This document shows positions 8,531 to 17,819 of a DNA stretch of 64,000 bases, in pieces. The stretch comes from Butyricimonas muris. Its GTDB lineage: Bacteria > Bacteroidota > Bacteroidia > Bacteroidales > Marinifilaceae. Below the pieces are notes generated by a model. That model ran no database searches and had not been told where the DNA came from. It saw only the letters and a list, made by a program, of their open reading frames with translations. Numbering within the stretch: position 1 is the first letter of the stretch; each line of letters opens with the position of its first letter. Made by a program: the position numbers and the translations under genes. Where the stretch lies: contig NZ_JBKEIT010000016.1 in assembly GCF_046365375.1 (NCBI RefSeq), positions 1 to 64,000 on the forward strand, written 5' to 3'.

Positions 8531-10075
8531 TTACATATCCCAACTGCTAGCACCGTAACGATAGATCACATCCACGATACGGTCACCGAATCCGGTAATA
8601 CTTTTAATCAATTTAGGCTGTCCGGATATGAACGTGGCGTCCGTCACGTCATACAATAGAAACTCCCCATCTTCCATGCCCAATCCCATCTGCTGATTAT
8701 TTTTTATCGGATGGAGGGCTGCTATCGGACGACCTTCAAAATCGGCGTACACCTTTACCGCCCCGGTACTACGGTCATGGTAATAAAGTTTATCATTATT
8801 AGCACCTCCCGTGAAAAACAAATAACGCCCGGCGTAACTCTTCAATAACCAAAATTTACTCTTTTCCGTGATGTATTGCCCTCCCGTGAAACCGAAAACA
8901 CCGTCACTGGAACTGATGGTTACTTTTCCCCTATCCTCCGGATAAATCGGGGAAGGAACCGTGAAAGTTTGGTAAACATAGTCGCCCGCATCATTTTTCA
9001 ACAGCAACATATGCTGGCAACTTCCTTGATACTGGTTGCTGAACGATGAACCGTACACCAGTTTCATGTCACCCATGTCGTGCAAGGGCACGAAACCTTT
9101 CGGGTAGTCTGACTCACTCCATAGCACGTTATAATCTTCCGTGTTGTTGTAATAATTACAGTGCAAGTGAATCATCCTACCGTTCAGTTCGTCATATAGC
9201 AATATATGTTTGGCGTATTGCCATGCCGATTCGATAATCGCCGCAATCTTGTAGTCCGGCTTCCCGGGCAATACTACCGGATCGCTATTATAAGCCGCCG
9301 AGTGGAATCCCGTTTTATTAGGATCCCGGAAAAAGCGGGTGTAAATTTTCCCGTCACCATTCAACAACACGTTCGTGTACTGCGGGTAGGAAACCGTCTT
9401 CACGTCCAAATTTTCAGGAGCTTTGCCGTCAAGAAACTCGTCCCGAGTCAACATGGCTTTCTTCATGCTATTCCCGTCGATTTCCACCGTTCCCTGTCCT
9501 CCGCGCTGGATAACCAGAATCTCACCGGGAGAACCTCCGAAATAAAAATGTTCTATCATCTTCACGGGTTTCTCGCCAAGGTCTTCCCCGTTCATTTCCT
9601 TGTACAACTCGTAATACGTGGTAAATTCCGTGTCGGCATCCACCGGTTCTTTGTGATTTATATGCGCGATACACGATTTGCCGTTCTTCTCGTACAACAC
9701 GGCAAATCCCGATCGGAACCGAGAATTGACGGTCATTGTGGTAATCTGCGTGTATGTTTCGCCGCTGCGATCATCCGTCACGATAAGCTGAAACTTACTC
9801 CCCCCGATCTTCTCCGCTATTACCTTCAACTCTCTCTCTTTCGACACTGTCTTTTTGTCCAACTTCCATTCAAAAGAATAATCCAGCGTATCGGCACCTT
9901 CCTCGTAACGAATGGCCGGGGAAAACGTCACCTCATCACCCAGGTACACTGTTTGGGTTGGTAGGGAAATCGTGATCTTACGTGATTCCTTGTAATCGTA
10001 ATTACCTTTATCGTCCAGGCAAGAATACAATCCCACCATCGTCAACAGCACTATAAATATATATATCTTTTTCAT
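8531..10075 (-). CDS. PKD-like family surface lipoprotein
   Basis: This 514-residue lipoprotein has a lipobox ending at C19 (GLYSC) followed by LDDKGNYDYKE, the usual start of the Bacteroidota PKD-like family. An Ig/PKD-like beta domain (about 30-120, 'VYLGDEVTFSPAIRYEEG') precedes a long repetitive beta region, probably a propeller-like fold. Members sit beside SusC/SusD and DUF4843 genes and are thought to be accessory substrate-binding proteins on the cell surface. From memory, the B. thetaiotaomicron SusCD peptide importer BT2261-2264 also includes two extra lipoproteins. It lies 20 bases after the DUF4843 gene in locus 1. A second, divergent copy occurs at 58487-60100. Confidence 0.85.
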   Translation of the reverse strand: MKKIYIFIVLLTMVGLYSCLDDKGNYDYKESRKITISLPTQTVYLGDEVTFSPAIRYEEGADTLDYSFEWKLDKKTVSKERELKVIAEKIGGSKFQLIVTDDRSGETYTQITTMTVNSRFRSGFAVLYEKNGKSCIAHINHKEPVDADTEFTTYYELYKEMNGEDLGEKPVKMIEHFYFGGSPGEILVIQRGGQGTVEIDGNSMKKAMLTRDEFLDGKAPENLDVKTVSYPQYTNVLLNGDGKIYTRFFRDPNKTGFHSAAYNSDPVVLPGKPDYKIAAIIESAWQYAKHILLYDELNGRMIHLHCNYYNNTEDYNVLWSESDYPKGFVPLHDMGDMKLVYGSSFSNQYQGSCQHMLLLKNDAGDYVYQTFTVPSPIYPEDRGKVTISSSDGVFGFTGGQYITEKSKFWLLKSYAGRYLFFTGGANNDKLYYHDRSTGAVKVYADFEGRPIAALHPIKNNQQMGLGMEDGEFLLYDVTDATFISGQPKLIKSITGFGDRIVDVIYRYGASSWDM

Positions 10076-10095
10076 CGCATTGCTATTTTAAGTTA

Positions 10096-10776
10096 CTATC
10101 CCATCACAGTGACGGTCATATTCAACTGGTTTTCGTCCTTCACGGGTGTTCCCGCCGTTTCCATTTCCCGCAAATGATATAACAATTTACGAGCTTGTGA
10201 CAACCGCTGGTCTGCCGTAAGATCCGTCCAATCCCCCACACCGGTCACCTCTATCAGTTTCTCGAATTTAGTCCTTGTATACGGACCTAGGAAAGATTCT
10301 TCCACCGCCTGATCCCACCATTTCGGACGAGATACCTCGTTGGAAAAACGAATCACTTTCCTCGTATAGATCGTCTGTCCCGGAAGCAAACGACTTCCGC
10401 CCTTGATTTCCACCACCAAACGCAGATTCTGATCCCCGGGATGATGTATGACTAACTTTTTCTCATCATACACGCTGTTTTTAACAAACACTAGGTTTTC
10501 TGGCAAAGTATAGTACTCCGGAGCGGCAGTAGTCGCTTCTTTCACGACCTCTATCCTGAAATCGGATTCTTCCGGCAGCAACTGCCCCAACAATTTAAGT
10601 TCCAAAGGAATATCCAAACTCAATTGTCCCGGGTAAAAAAAGAAAGAGATCTCTACCGAATCGGAGTAAGCCGACACGAATTGCACATAGTTCTCCGCTT
10701 CATAAGTCGGAATATCCTCCCGATCACAAGCTGTGAAAAAGAAAAGTATGCTCAGGTATAGTATAATATTTTTCAT
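10096..10776 (-). CDS. DUF4843 domain lipoprotein
   Basis: This surface lipoprotein of about 226 residues has the signal peptide MKNIILYLSILFFFTAC, and its lipobox Cys precedes DREDIPTYE. The body is the beta-rich DUF4843 domain found only next to SusC/SusD genes; the conserved core 'FSNEVSRPKWWD' near the C-terminus is visible. Its role is unknown, but its genetic linkage argues for an accessory subunit of the SusCD complex. The frame extends upstream to 10827 into susD; the ATG at 10776 gives a clean signal peptide and has AGGA five bases upstream, so it is chosen. Confidence 0.85.
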   Translation of the reverse strand: MKNIILYLSILFFFTACDREDIPTYEAENYVQFVSAYSDSVEISFFFYPGQLSLDIPLELKLLGQLLPEESDFRIEVVKEATTAAPEYYTLPENLVFVKNSVYDEKKLVIHHPGDQNLRLVVEIKGGSRLLPGQTIYTRKVIRFSNEVSRPKWWDQAVEESFLGPYTRTKFEKLIEVTGVGDWTDLTADQRLSQARKLLYHLREMETAGTPVKDENQLNMTVTVMG

Positions 10777-10789
10777 ATTCCTCATGATT

Positions 10790-12268
10790 TTAATGTATAT
10801 CTTCATTCTCCGGCAACGGGAGTACAAATTTCCCTCCCATCTCGATCACTTGCGCACCGTTCAATATCGGGCTGTTCATCCGCTTGAACATAAAGAAAGT
10901 TTGTCCCTCGGTCAAGTATTCTTTCATTCCCTCCCACATCAAATCCGTCCGGATTCTAGCCTTGAAAGCCTCACTGTTCTCCTCGTTCACGTCCGCAGCA
11001 ATCTGCCGTTTGGCACCCCGCTTGCCCCTCACGTAATTCAACATGGAGATGGCATTCGTTTTATCGTTATTTTCCAGATACGCTTCACTTAAAATATAAC
11101 ACATTTCGCTCAACCGTATCACCGGGATCAACGGATACTGCCGGGCATAATCGGCTATCACACCCACATCGAGCCATTTTTGCGAGATCTGTCCCCCGTC
11201 ACCACTCACGATCAATCCCTTACGATAATCGTCGCCATCCTGCCTGTCATCGTACATGGCATCCACCCCTTTCAACAACATCTTGGGCCCCACACCCAAA
11301 CGGAACTTTGCTACCTTATCAATCAATTCAGGATCGTGGAACGCGAAAAGAATGTCATCCCAAGACTTCGTGTACGTGTACGGAGCGAAGAAATACCAAC
11401 TATCCGTGAACGCAACAAAACTCTTTTGCGTGGCAAAACGGTAGACAATAGAGGCTTCCCGAATCGCATCCGTCGTTTTCCCGCCATACATATAAAGGCG
11501 AGCCAACACTCCCGTCACCGCAAGATAATTCATACGGCATCCCCGATACCCGAAGAACCGGTCTACAATACTAGCAGAAGTGGAAAGACTGAACCGTACC
11601 GTTCCCCTCATGGCAAGCGCATTCTTCAGCGTGTCGAGTTCCGCCACCAAGTGTTGGGCTTGTTTCAGATCAGCCTCCGCCAATGCCAATATTTCGCTTG
11701 TTTTCTTCTTTTCCTCGTACTTCGATGGATATACCTTGAAATAAGGGATATACGCCCCATCATCCCCGGTAGAAGGTGCGGGAGCAAACAATCGTAACAT
11801 ATCGAAATGAAGGAATCCACGTAATGCCAGAGCTTCCCCGAGAATCATGTTTTTTTCAATCCTCCCGTTTGGGAAAAAAGTGGAATCTTTCGGTTCAATC
11901 TCCGCAATCAACTTGTTACAATTCGCAATTGCGTTATAACTTTTCGACCATATCGTGGAAATCACAGACTTGTTCTTTTCCATTCCATAGTTATAAGTTT
12001 CCAATCCCGGATAAGACTTCTGCAAATCTGTGTCGTCATACGTCTGAGCCAAAGCACTCACGAACCCCCATGTCATCTCCCGCCCGTACAATTCCTGCTG
12101 TGACAACATCTCGTATATCCCGTTCAAAGCATTGCGAAATCCCACGTAATCCTTGAAGACTTTATTATCATTTGCTTGATTTTCCGGCTCGATATCCAAC
12201 CACTTGTTACAGCCCGACAATAACGCTGCCAACAGTAATGTCCATAATATATAACTTACTTTTTTCAT
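10790..12268 (-). CDS. SusD/RagB-family nutrient-binding outer-membrane lipoprotein
   Basis: SusD homologues are the lid of the SusC barrel and capture substrate at the surface. This protein of about 492 residues has a lipobox at LLSGC followed by NKWLDIEPENQ, the typical SusD start, with the RagB/SusD N-terminal TPR part ('DYVGFRNALNGIYEMLS') and the C-terminal SusD_RagB half ('IRLSEMCYILSEAYLENN'). The downstream DUF4843, PKD-like and metalloprotease genes suggest peptide rather than glycan substrate, as for RagAB of Porphyromonas. ATG at 12268 is preferred to the GTG two codons upstream. The gene begins 11 bases after the susC stop. Confidence 0.92.
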   Translation of the reverse strand: MKKVSYILWTLLLAALLSGCNKWLDIEPENQANDNKVFKDYVGFRNALNGIYEMLSQQELYGREMTWGFVSALAQTYDDTDLQKSYPGLETYNYGMEKNKSVISTIWSKSYNAIANCNKLIAEIEPKDSTFFPNGRIEKNMILGEALALRGFLHFDMLRLFAPAPSTGDDGAYIPYFKVYPSKYEEKKKTSEILALAEADLKQAQHLVAELDTLKNALAMRGTVRFSLSTSASIVDRFFGYRGCRMNYLAVTGVLARLYMYGGKTTDAIREASIVYRFATQKSFVAFTDSWYFFAPYTYTKSWDDILFAFHDPELIDKVAKFRLGVGPKMLLKGVDAMYDDRQDGDDYRKGLIVSGDGGQISQKWLDVGVIADYARQYPLIPVIRLSEMCYILSEAYLENNDKTNAISMLNYVRGKRGAKRQIAADVNEENSEAFKARIRTDLMWEGMKEYLTEGQTFFMFKRMNSPILNGAQVIEMGGKFVLPLPENEDIH

Positions 12269-12279
12269 AATCACCTATT

Positions 12280-15200
12280 TTAAAAACTTGCATTTAAGGT
12301 AAAGTTAAACGTCCTCGCGTAGGGATAACTCAATCCACGCTCCTGTTTCACGCTGGAAAAGTTAGCAATATCCTTCATGTTGAATGACAAACGCAACATA
12401 CTAAGCCCGATCTTGCTAACCAGCGACGTGTTGAAATCATATTGTACTGTCAGTGAATTAAAGTTCAACACGTTATAGTTTTGCACGAAACGGGAAGTTG
12501 GACGAGTAGTCAACGCACGATCCTGAATCGCCTTCAGACGAGTCACATCTCCCGGCTTCTGCCAGCGCTCGGTCAACACGCGTTTGTCTGCATTCATATT
12601 GTAAATATCCACATTTTCCACTTTCTCCACTAGTGTGGAATTGTATGCCTGTCCCCCGAATTCGTAGAGAAAAGAGGTAAATAAAGAGAACGATTTATAT
12701 TGTACATTCAGCCCGAAAGCCCCCTGCGCATCCGCCTCCGTGTCACCAAGAATCACTTGTTCCCGCGACTCCCATTCCGAAGTCACCGTCCCATCCCGTT
12801 TCACGTAAAGTTCCTGCCCGTCACTCGGGTTGATGCCGAAAGACTTCATCCCGAAAATAGAAGTCAAAGAACCACCCTCCACGTATTTCATAAACGGTTT
12901 ACTATACTGCGGATCTTGTTGGCTGAATACACTCTCGTCATACCCTTCATATTTCTGGTCTACCCGATCATTATAGGCTTTCAGCGACTCGGAAATTTTT
13001 AGGATCTTGTTCTTATTGTGCGCCAAATTACCGAATACCGAAACGTACACGTCTTTACTCCTGTACAGAACCGCCTTCACATCAAGTTCTATCCCCCGGT
13101 TCCTCACCTCACCCAAATTATCCTTGTACACGATAAACCCGGTAGAAGCCGGTAAGGTCACGTCGGTAATCAAGTCGACCGTCTTCTTGTCATACCACGC
13201 TGCTTTCAACAAAATAGCATCATTGACAAATCCCAAATCCATCTTCACCTCGTTAGAGATCGTCTTCTCCCATTTCAACTTGTCATTTCCCATGTAATAG
13301 AGATAAATCCCGTTACCCGTGATATAGTAGTTATCAGAAATCCTGTAAGTATGTTTGGCTGCATATGGAGGGAAGTTCGTCTTTCCCAATTGCCCGTGAG
13401 TTGCCGTCAGGCGTAGCTGGCTCACGATATTTTGATTCTTCATGAATTCGTAATTATGAATGTTCATACCCACCCCAATAGAATAGAAAGGTGCGTATTT
13501 TTTGTCCGTACCGAACTCGGAAGAACCATCCAAACGAAAAGAGGCATCGAGAAGATAAACATTATTATAGGTGTAATTCAACGTGGCGAACGAACCGAAC
13601 AAACGGGTATGATTGTCCGATACGCCGGGTTTCGTCACGATTTGTTCCGCATAACTCGGTGTGTTCAACGTACCCGAGGGGAAACCCAGATAGGAAGCAC
13701 TGAAATAGCTATGCTTATTCTCCACCGTGTTCAATCCCAAAGTCAGATTCATACTATGCTTATCGATTGTCTTCACGTAAGTAAGCAATAGATTCAAGTT
13801 CATCGACAATTCTTTCGTGGTCGTTTCGGTCAGCGATCCCCTCAACGTTTCGCTCTCGTCACCGAATTTAGCCGACAACGGGTCAACAAAAGTTTTCGTC
13901 CAGTAATCCCGTTTGGTCACGGAGAACTGTCCCTTCACCTGCAAACCGCTATCCCCATACCAATTCAGACTAAAATTATTCGTCAACTCGTCATACCCGT
14001 TCTTGTCAAAACTCTTCAATAATTCAGCTTCATACAACGGATTGTCATAATTCTGTGCGGCGGAATGCCAAAACTTAGTTGATTTCAACCAATTGCCATT
14101 CTCGTCCTTCATTGGATCATACGGCAATTTCTTCGTGTAATCGCTGAACACCCCGTAAGGAGAATTTTTCGCCTTCACCACATCATAAGTGATATAATTC
14201 CGGATCTGAAAACCGCCTATCCGGTAATCCAACGAAAGCCCCGCTCCTTTCCGGTTTCTCACGGACCCCTTCATCACCCCGTTCTGATTATCATACCTCA
14301 GGTCTACGCCGAAACGAATATTCTCGTTTCCTCCCACCACGTAGAGGCTATGCTTGTGGTTAACCTCGTTGCGCAAGGGTTGCGAAATCCAATCGGTATC
14401 CACACCTTTCAGCACGTTGTTCAACTTCGTGAGATACTCGCTTTGTAGCGTATAATATTTATCCACATCATCGCTCTCGAATAACCCCGCCAAACGCTCG
14501 GCTTCCAGTTTCTCCGAAGCATTCATCAGGTTATAGTCCGACAAGTCGGGAACCGTCAACGCCCCGTTGAAACTATAATCCACTTGCAGTCTTCCCGCTT
14601 TAGGTGCTATTGTTTCGATCACGATCACCCCGTTCGCTCCCCGTGAGCCATACATCGCCGTGGCAGCCGCATCTTTCAATATCGTGATACTCTCGATACG
14701 ATTCGGGTCTAGGTCATACACTTTCTCGATCGTCACCTCGAAACCGTCCATGATAAACACAGGAGCATTCGGGTTATTCGACAAAGCCGACTTCGACACA
14801 TCACCCTTATCCAACTCCATTACACCGATACCGGAACGCCCGCGGATATAAAACTCCGGCAATGTGTTCGGGTCTGACCCCATCTCGTTATTACGCATGA
14901 TTCGCAAGGAAGGGTCGAACACCTGCAAAACATCCACGACATTACTGGAAGCTACCTTCAATAAATCTTCCTTATTCACTTTCACCGAATTACCGGTAAA
15001 GCTGGATTTTTTCACCGTGGCATACCCCGTTACCACGACATCCTCCAAGTTCACCTTCTCTTCTTCCAGTACCACGTTTACCTCCCTTTGGTCGGTTATC
15101 TTCACCTCCTGGCTCTGCATACCGATAAAGGAATACACCAACACGAGATCTTTGCGTTCGGGCAGGGTGATCTTGTATTTTCCCAACGTATCCGTCACCA

Positions 15201-15672
15201 CCCCGATAGACGTTCCCTTGACCAACACCGTAACCCCAGTCAACCGATCACCCCGTTTATCTTTCACGATTCCGGTGATCGTGATTCTCTTCTGTTCCTC
15301 GGTTTTCTGTGGGACTTTCATCAAAATCACGAACTCCTTGTTGATCTCGAAAGTCAATCCCTTGCCGGTTAGTACCTTATTCAACAACTCGGTCAATTCG
15401 ATTCCCCCAAAATTCGCCTCAACCTTAGCGTTCTTATCCAGCACATCACTGTTATACATCACGATGCAACCGGTTTGCTTACGAATCTCCTGAAACAACT
15501 CGTCAAAAGTCGTTTCCCCCATTTTCACGTTCAGACGGTATTGCGCATTGCTGTTAGCATACCCTCCTAACATGAAACAAAACAGAAATACAATAACTAA
15601 TCGCATAACCAAAAATAATTTCCAGCGTTCGTTTTTCCACAAAACGAACCCCATTAATGGATTTTTTTTCAT
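12280..15672 (-). CDS. SusC/RagA-family TonB-dependent transporter with STN signalling domain
   Basis: This 1130-residue outer-membrane barrel imports substrate with TonB energy. After the signal peptide (cleavage near NAQ, about 44) it has an STN domain (about 46-118), which contacts the FecR anti-sigma factor, a carboxypeptidase-D regulatory-like domain (about 130-215), a plug (about 215-360, with ILKDAAATAMYGSRGANGV), and a C-terminal barrel ending in the outer-membrane signature FTLNASF. The STN domain, together with adjacent fecR and sigma genes, indicates substrate-induced trans-envelope signalling. The 70-base fecR-susC gap carries an antisense promoter and terminator. Confidence 0.95.
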   Translation of the reverse strand: MKKNPLMGFVLWKNERWKLFLVMRLVIVFLFCFMLGGYANSNAQYRLNVKMGETTFDELFQEIRKQTGCIVMYNSDVLDKNAKVEANFGGIELTELLNKVLTGKGLTFEINKEFVILMKVPQKTEEQKRITITGIVKDKRGDRLTGVTVLVKGTSIGVVTDTLGKYKITLPERKDLVLVYSFIGMQSQEVKITDQREVNVVLEEEKVNLEDVVVTGYATVKKSSFTGNSVKVNKEDLLKVASSNVVDVLQVFDPSLRIMRNNEMGSDPNTLPEFYIRGRSGIGVMELDKGDVSKSALSNNPNAPVFIMDGFEVTIEKVYDLDPNRIESITILKDAAATAMYGSRGANGVIVIETIAPKAGRLQVDYSFNGALTVPDLSDYNLMNASEKLEAERLAGLFESDDVDKYYTLQSEYLTKLNNVLKGVDTDWISQPLRNEVNHKHSLYVVGGNENIRFGVDLRYDNQNGVMKGSVRNRKGAGLSLDYRIGGFQIRNYITYDVVKAKNSPYGVFSDYTKKLPYDPMKDENGNWLKSTKFWHSAAQNYDNPLYEAELLKSFDKNGYDELTNNFSLNWYGDSGLQVKGQFSVTKRDYWTKTFVDPLSAKFGDESETLRGSLTETTTKELSMNLNLLLTYVKTIDKHSMNLTLGLNTVENKHSYFSASYLGFPSGTLNTPSYAEQIVTKPGVSDNHTRLFGSFATLNYTYNNVYLLDASFRLDGSSEFGTDKKYAPFYSIGVGMNIHNYEFMKNQNIVSQLRLTATHGQLGKTNFPPYAAKHTYRISDNYYITGNGIYLYYMGNDKLKWEKTISNEVKMDLGFVNDAILLKAAWYDKKTVDLITDVTLPASTGFIVYKDNLGEVRNRGIELDVKAVLYRSKDVYVSVFGNLAHNKNKILKISESLKAYNDRVDQKYEGYDESVFSQQDPQYSKPFMKYVEGGSLTSIFGMKSFGINPSDGQELYVKRDGTVTSEWESREQVILGDTEADAQGAFGLNVQYKSFSLFTSFLYEFGGQAYNSTLVEKVENVDIYNMNADKRVLTERWQKPGDVTRLKAIQDRALTTRPTSRFVQNYNVLNFNSLTVQYDFNTSLVSKIGLSMLRLSFNMKDIANFSSVKQERGLSYPYARTFNFTLNASF

Positions 15673-15685
15673 ACATTTGTTTTTT

Positions 15686-15744
15686 AAGTTACCAAACTTG
15701 ATTCAGACCGAAAGGTGGTACGAACACCTGACGGTCTTTTTTTT
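15686..15744 (+). ncRNA. Candidate cis-antisense RNA opposite the susC leader (DonS-like)
   Basis: A plus-strand TACATTTG (15672-15679, consensus TAnnTTTG) overlaps the last base of the susC start codon. About 27 bases beyond it begins an intrinsic terminator (15706-15736 plus eight T). A transcript of about 58 nt would be antisense to the susC 5' leader. No convincing -33 TTTG is seen. The same arrangement recurs at 47414-47502. DonS RNAs in Bacteroides repress SusC loci from this position. The start is inferred from the box only. Confidence 0.4.
15706..15744 (+). terminator. Intrinsic terminator on the antisense strand, fecR-susC gap
   Basis: GACCGAAAGGTG (15706-15717) pairs with CACCTGACGGTC (15725-15736) apart from two mismatches, and is followed by a run of eight T on the plus strand that overlaps the fecR stop codon. 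On the minus (coding) strand no T-run follows the hairpin, so it should act on antisense transcription rather than end the fecR message. Confidence 0.7.
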
Positions 15745-16921
15745 ATTTCTCGTAAATTCGAATTATTCCTTTATCCACCTTAAAGTACACGTTTGAAGTT
15801 TTCTCTATAAAATGAAGCATAAATTCCAGAGTGTTATTTCTCTTCACGGCTCCCGTGAAACGTTTGTCCCGTGCATCATCATTCTCGAAAACGAAATCCA
15901 CGTCATACCAACGACTCAACTTCATGACCAACTCTTCCAACGTCATTTCCCTGAAATCAAACAACCCGTTCCGCCACGAGGTATATGCCGCCACATTTAC
16001 TTCCCTTCGGGTAATCCGGTGCGTTCCCTGTTCGACTACCGCCTGCCACCCGGAAGCTAAAGAACATTTACCATCCACATTCTCAACCTCGACTTTTCCG
16101 GTCACAAGAGTAACCTCCACCCGCTCTTCCCCCTCATAAGCCATCACGTTAAAAGAAGTTCCCAACACCCGGGTTGCCACACCCGAAGCGTACACGATAA
16201 AAGGACACGCAGTATCCTTTGCCACCTCGAAATAAGCCTCACCTTTCACGTAAACCTCCCGCGTATCTTTCCCGAAAACAACCGGGTATTTCATCTCCGT
16301 TTCAGCATTCAACCACACCCGTGTACCGTCGGCAAGAGTCATGATGTATTCCCCACCACGAGGAACAACCAATTTATTATACCCAACGGGCTGACGCTTC
16401 AACACTTCTCTCAAACTATCCGAAATCTCATATTTTAATCCCGCAACTAGATCTTCTTTCACCATCGCCCCCGCGACCTGTATCCGAAAAGAAGTATCCG
16501 CCGTCAACGGGATCATCCGTCCGTCATCCAGCACCAACGTCGCCTTGGAACTACCGGACAGCACCTTCGCCAAATTCAAAGAAGGCAATTTTATCGGAGT
16601 AGTTTCCCTTGTCCACAAGAAAACCGTCACACCAACCACCACACAAGCTACCGCAACTCCATTCCAAATGTAACGCCCCATTCGCCGCATTCTCAACTTT
16701 GACAAACGCCCCATCAAACGACTCCTCTCTGTTTGTTCATCAATTTCATCCCAACGCCTCGTGTACCCCAACCGGTAATAAAGCCGAGACAAACGCTCGT
16801 ATTCCTGCCGATTCTCCACGCCCGCTTCCATCCATTCCCGCACCCGCTTCACCTGCTCATCCGTGGCGTTTCCACCCCAGCAAGCCTGAATATCTTGGAA
16901 TATATCATCAACCATCTTCAT
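15743..16921 (-). CDS. FecR-family anti-sigma factor
   Basis: This 392-residue inner-membrane regulator holds the adjacent ECF sigma factor inactive until the SusC STN domain signals. It has an N-terminal cytosolic sigma-binding part (1-83), one transmembrane helix (about 84-106, VAVACVVVGVTVFLW), a periplasmic FecR domain (about 170-285, with 'LADGTRVWLNAETEM' and 'VRGEAYFEV'-like segments) and a C-terminal DUF4974/STN-like domain (about 315-392). Its stop codon overlaps the T-run of the antisense terminator. The sigma gene ends 203 bases upstream. Confidence 0.93.
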   Translation of the reverse strand: MKMVDDIFQDIQACWGGNATDEQVKRVREWMEAGVENRQEYERLSRLYYRLGYTRRWDEIDEQTERSRLMGRLSKLRMRRMGRYIWNGVAVACVVVGVTVFLWTRETTPIKLPSLNLAKVLSGSSKATLVLDDGRMIPLTADTSFRIQVAGAMVKEDLVAGLKYEISDSLREVLKRQPVGYNKLVVPRGGEYIMTLADGTRVWLNAETEMKYPVVFGKDTREVYVKGEAYFEVAKDTACPFIVYASGVATRVLGTSFNVMAYEGEERVEVTLVTGKVEVENVDGKCSLASGWQAVVEQGTHRITRREVNVAAYTSWRNGLFDFREMTLEELVMKLSRWYDVDFVFENDDARDKRFTGAVKRNNTLEFMLHFIEKTSNVYFKVDKGIIRIYEK

Positions 16922-16928
16922 GCACTTT

Positions 16929-16955
16929 CTTGTTTATATTTATTAGTTAAACAAG
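16929..16955. repeat. Inverted repeat upstream of fecR
   Basis: CTTGTTTA (16929-16936) and TAAACAAG (16948-16955) form a perfect 8-bp inverted repeat around 11 bases, immediately before the fecR start. It could be an operator or a leader hairpin. The rest of the 203-base sigma-fecR gap is AT-rich without other structure that I can support. Confidence 0.4.
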
Positions 16956-17124
16956 ATTTTTACTTTCATGGGTGAATAAAAACATACTTTTTTTCACTAA
17001 AATGACATTTTCCCCATGTAAAATAAATTTATAGTCATTTATCTCACATATCTTTTGTAATGTAAATACTTGTTCTATAGCAATTAATGATAATATTGGG
17101 TGATTTCTTTCCGACATTGTAATA

Positions 17125-17703
17125 CTAACGGGAAAAAACCTTATTTAAACGAGAAATAAATAAAAATATCATTTCCCGTTGCTCTTTCAATAATATACGC
17201 AATTCTTTTAACCCAACTTTTAATAGTGTTTTCACAGTATTGACCGACACACCCAATTCCTCCGCCGCTTCTTTATACATACGTCCCCTCAGCATGACGC
17301 ACTCCACCACGCCACGAGTCTTCTCCGGCAAAGTATCCAACGCTTTCCGAACCACACGGATGACCTCAGGATCAAGTTCATGGGCTTCCTCCTGAGCTAT
17401 CTGATAATGAGGCAAAGCAAGCAGTTCAGTCTTTATACCCCGCCGAAGCAACTGATTGGTACAAGTATTTTTAACCATAGTGAAAAGAAAAGTACTCAAT
17501 GCCCGTTCATGTATCCGCTCGTAAAGAGCTTCTTCCCATAGTTTCACCAATTGTTCTTGGACAACATCCTCCGCCGCAGACAAATCATGCAACAACCCGT
17601 CAGCAAACACGACCAACGGTTTATAATAGCGGTCAAACAAGGCTCCCATGCCTTCACGTTTTCCCGCCTTTAGTAATTCGATAATCTGTCTGTCACTTAC
17701 CAT
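17125..17703 (-). CDS. ECF RNA polymerase sigma-70 factor (locus 1)
   Basis: This extracytoplasmic-function sigma factor of about 192 residues has region 2 (about 20-90, 'YYKPLVVFADGLLHD', 'AEDVVQEQLVKLWEE') and region 4 with its helix-turn-helix (about 125-175, 'YKEAAEELGVSVNTVKTLL'). It should direct polymerase to the SusC locus when released by the adjacent FecR. The frame opens at ATG 17718 (MEWIYM), but a consensus promoter at 17727-17757 would start transcription near 17720, which leaves almost no leader; the ATG at 17703 (MVSDRQ) is therefore preferred. Confidence 0.9.
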   Translation of the reverse strand: MVSDRQIIELLKAGKREGMGALFDRYYKPLVVFADGLLHDLSAAEDVVQEQLVKLWEEALYERIHERALSTFLFTMVKNTCTNQLLRRGIKTELLALPHYQIAQEEAHELDPEVIRVVRKALDTLPEKTRGVVECVMLRGRMYKEAAEELGVSVNTVKTLLKVGLKELRILLKEQREMIFLFISRLNKVFSR

Positions 17704-17726
17704 GTATATCCATTCCAATAGTAATA

Positions 17727-17757
17727 CAAATATATTATTAAATTTTTATTTCACAAA
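17727..17757 (-). promoter_or_regulatory. Vegetative promoter of the locus 1 sigma gene
   Basis: TATATTTG at 17734-17727 and TTTG at 17757-17754 on the minus strand have a 19-base spacer, matching the Bacteroidota housekeeping consensus. The sigma gene is therefore probably expressed constitutively, with its activity controlled by FecR. Confidence 0.65.
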
Positions 17758-17819
17758 TAAAGGATATTTCTTTTTACTAGAAATACCCTTAACACACACT
17801 ATATAATACACGAAAAACT

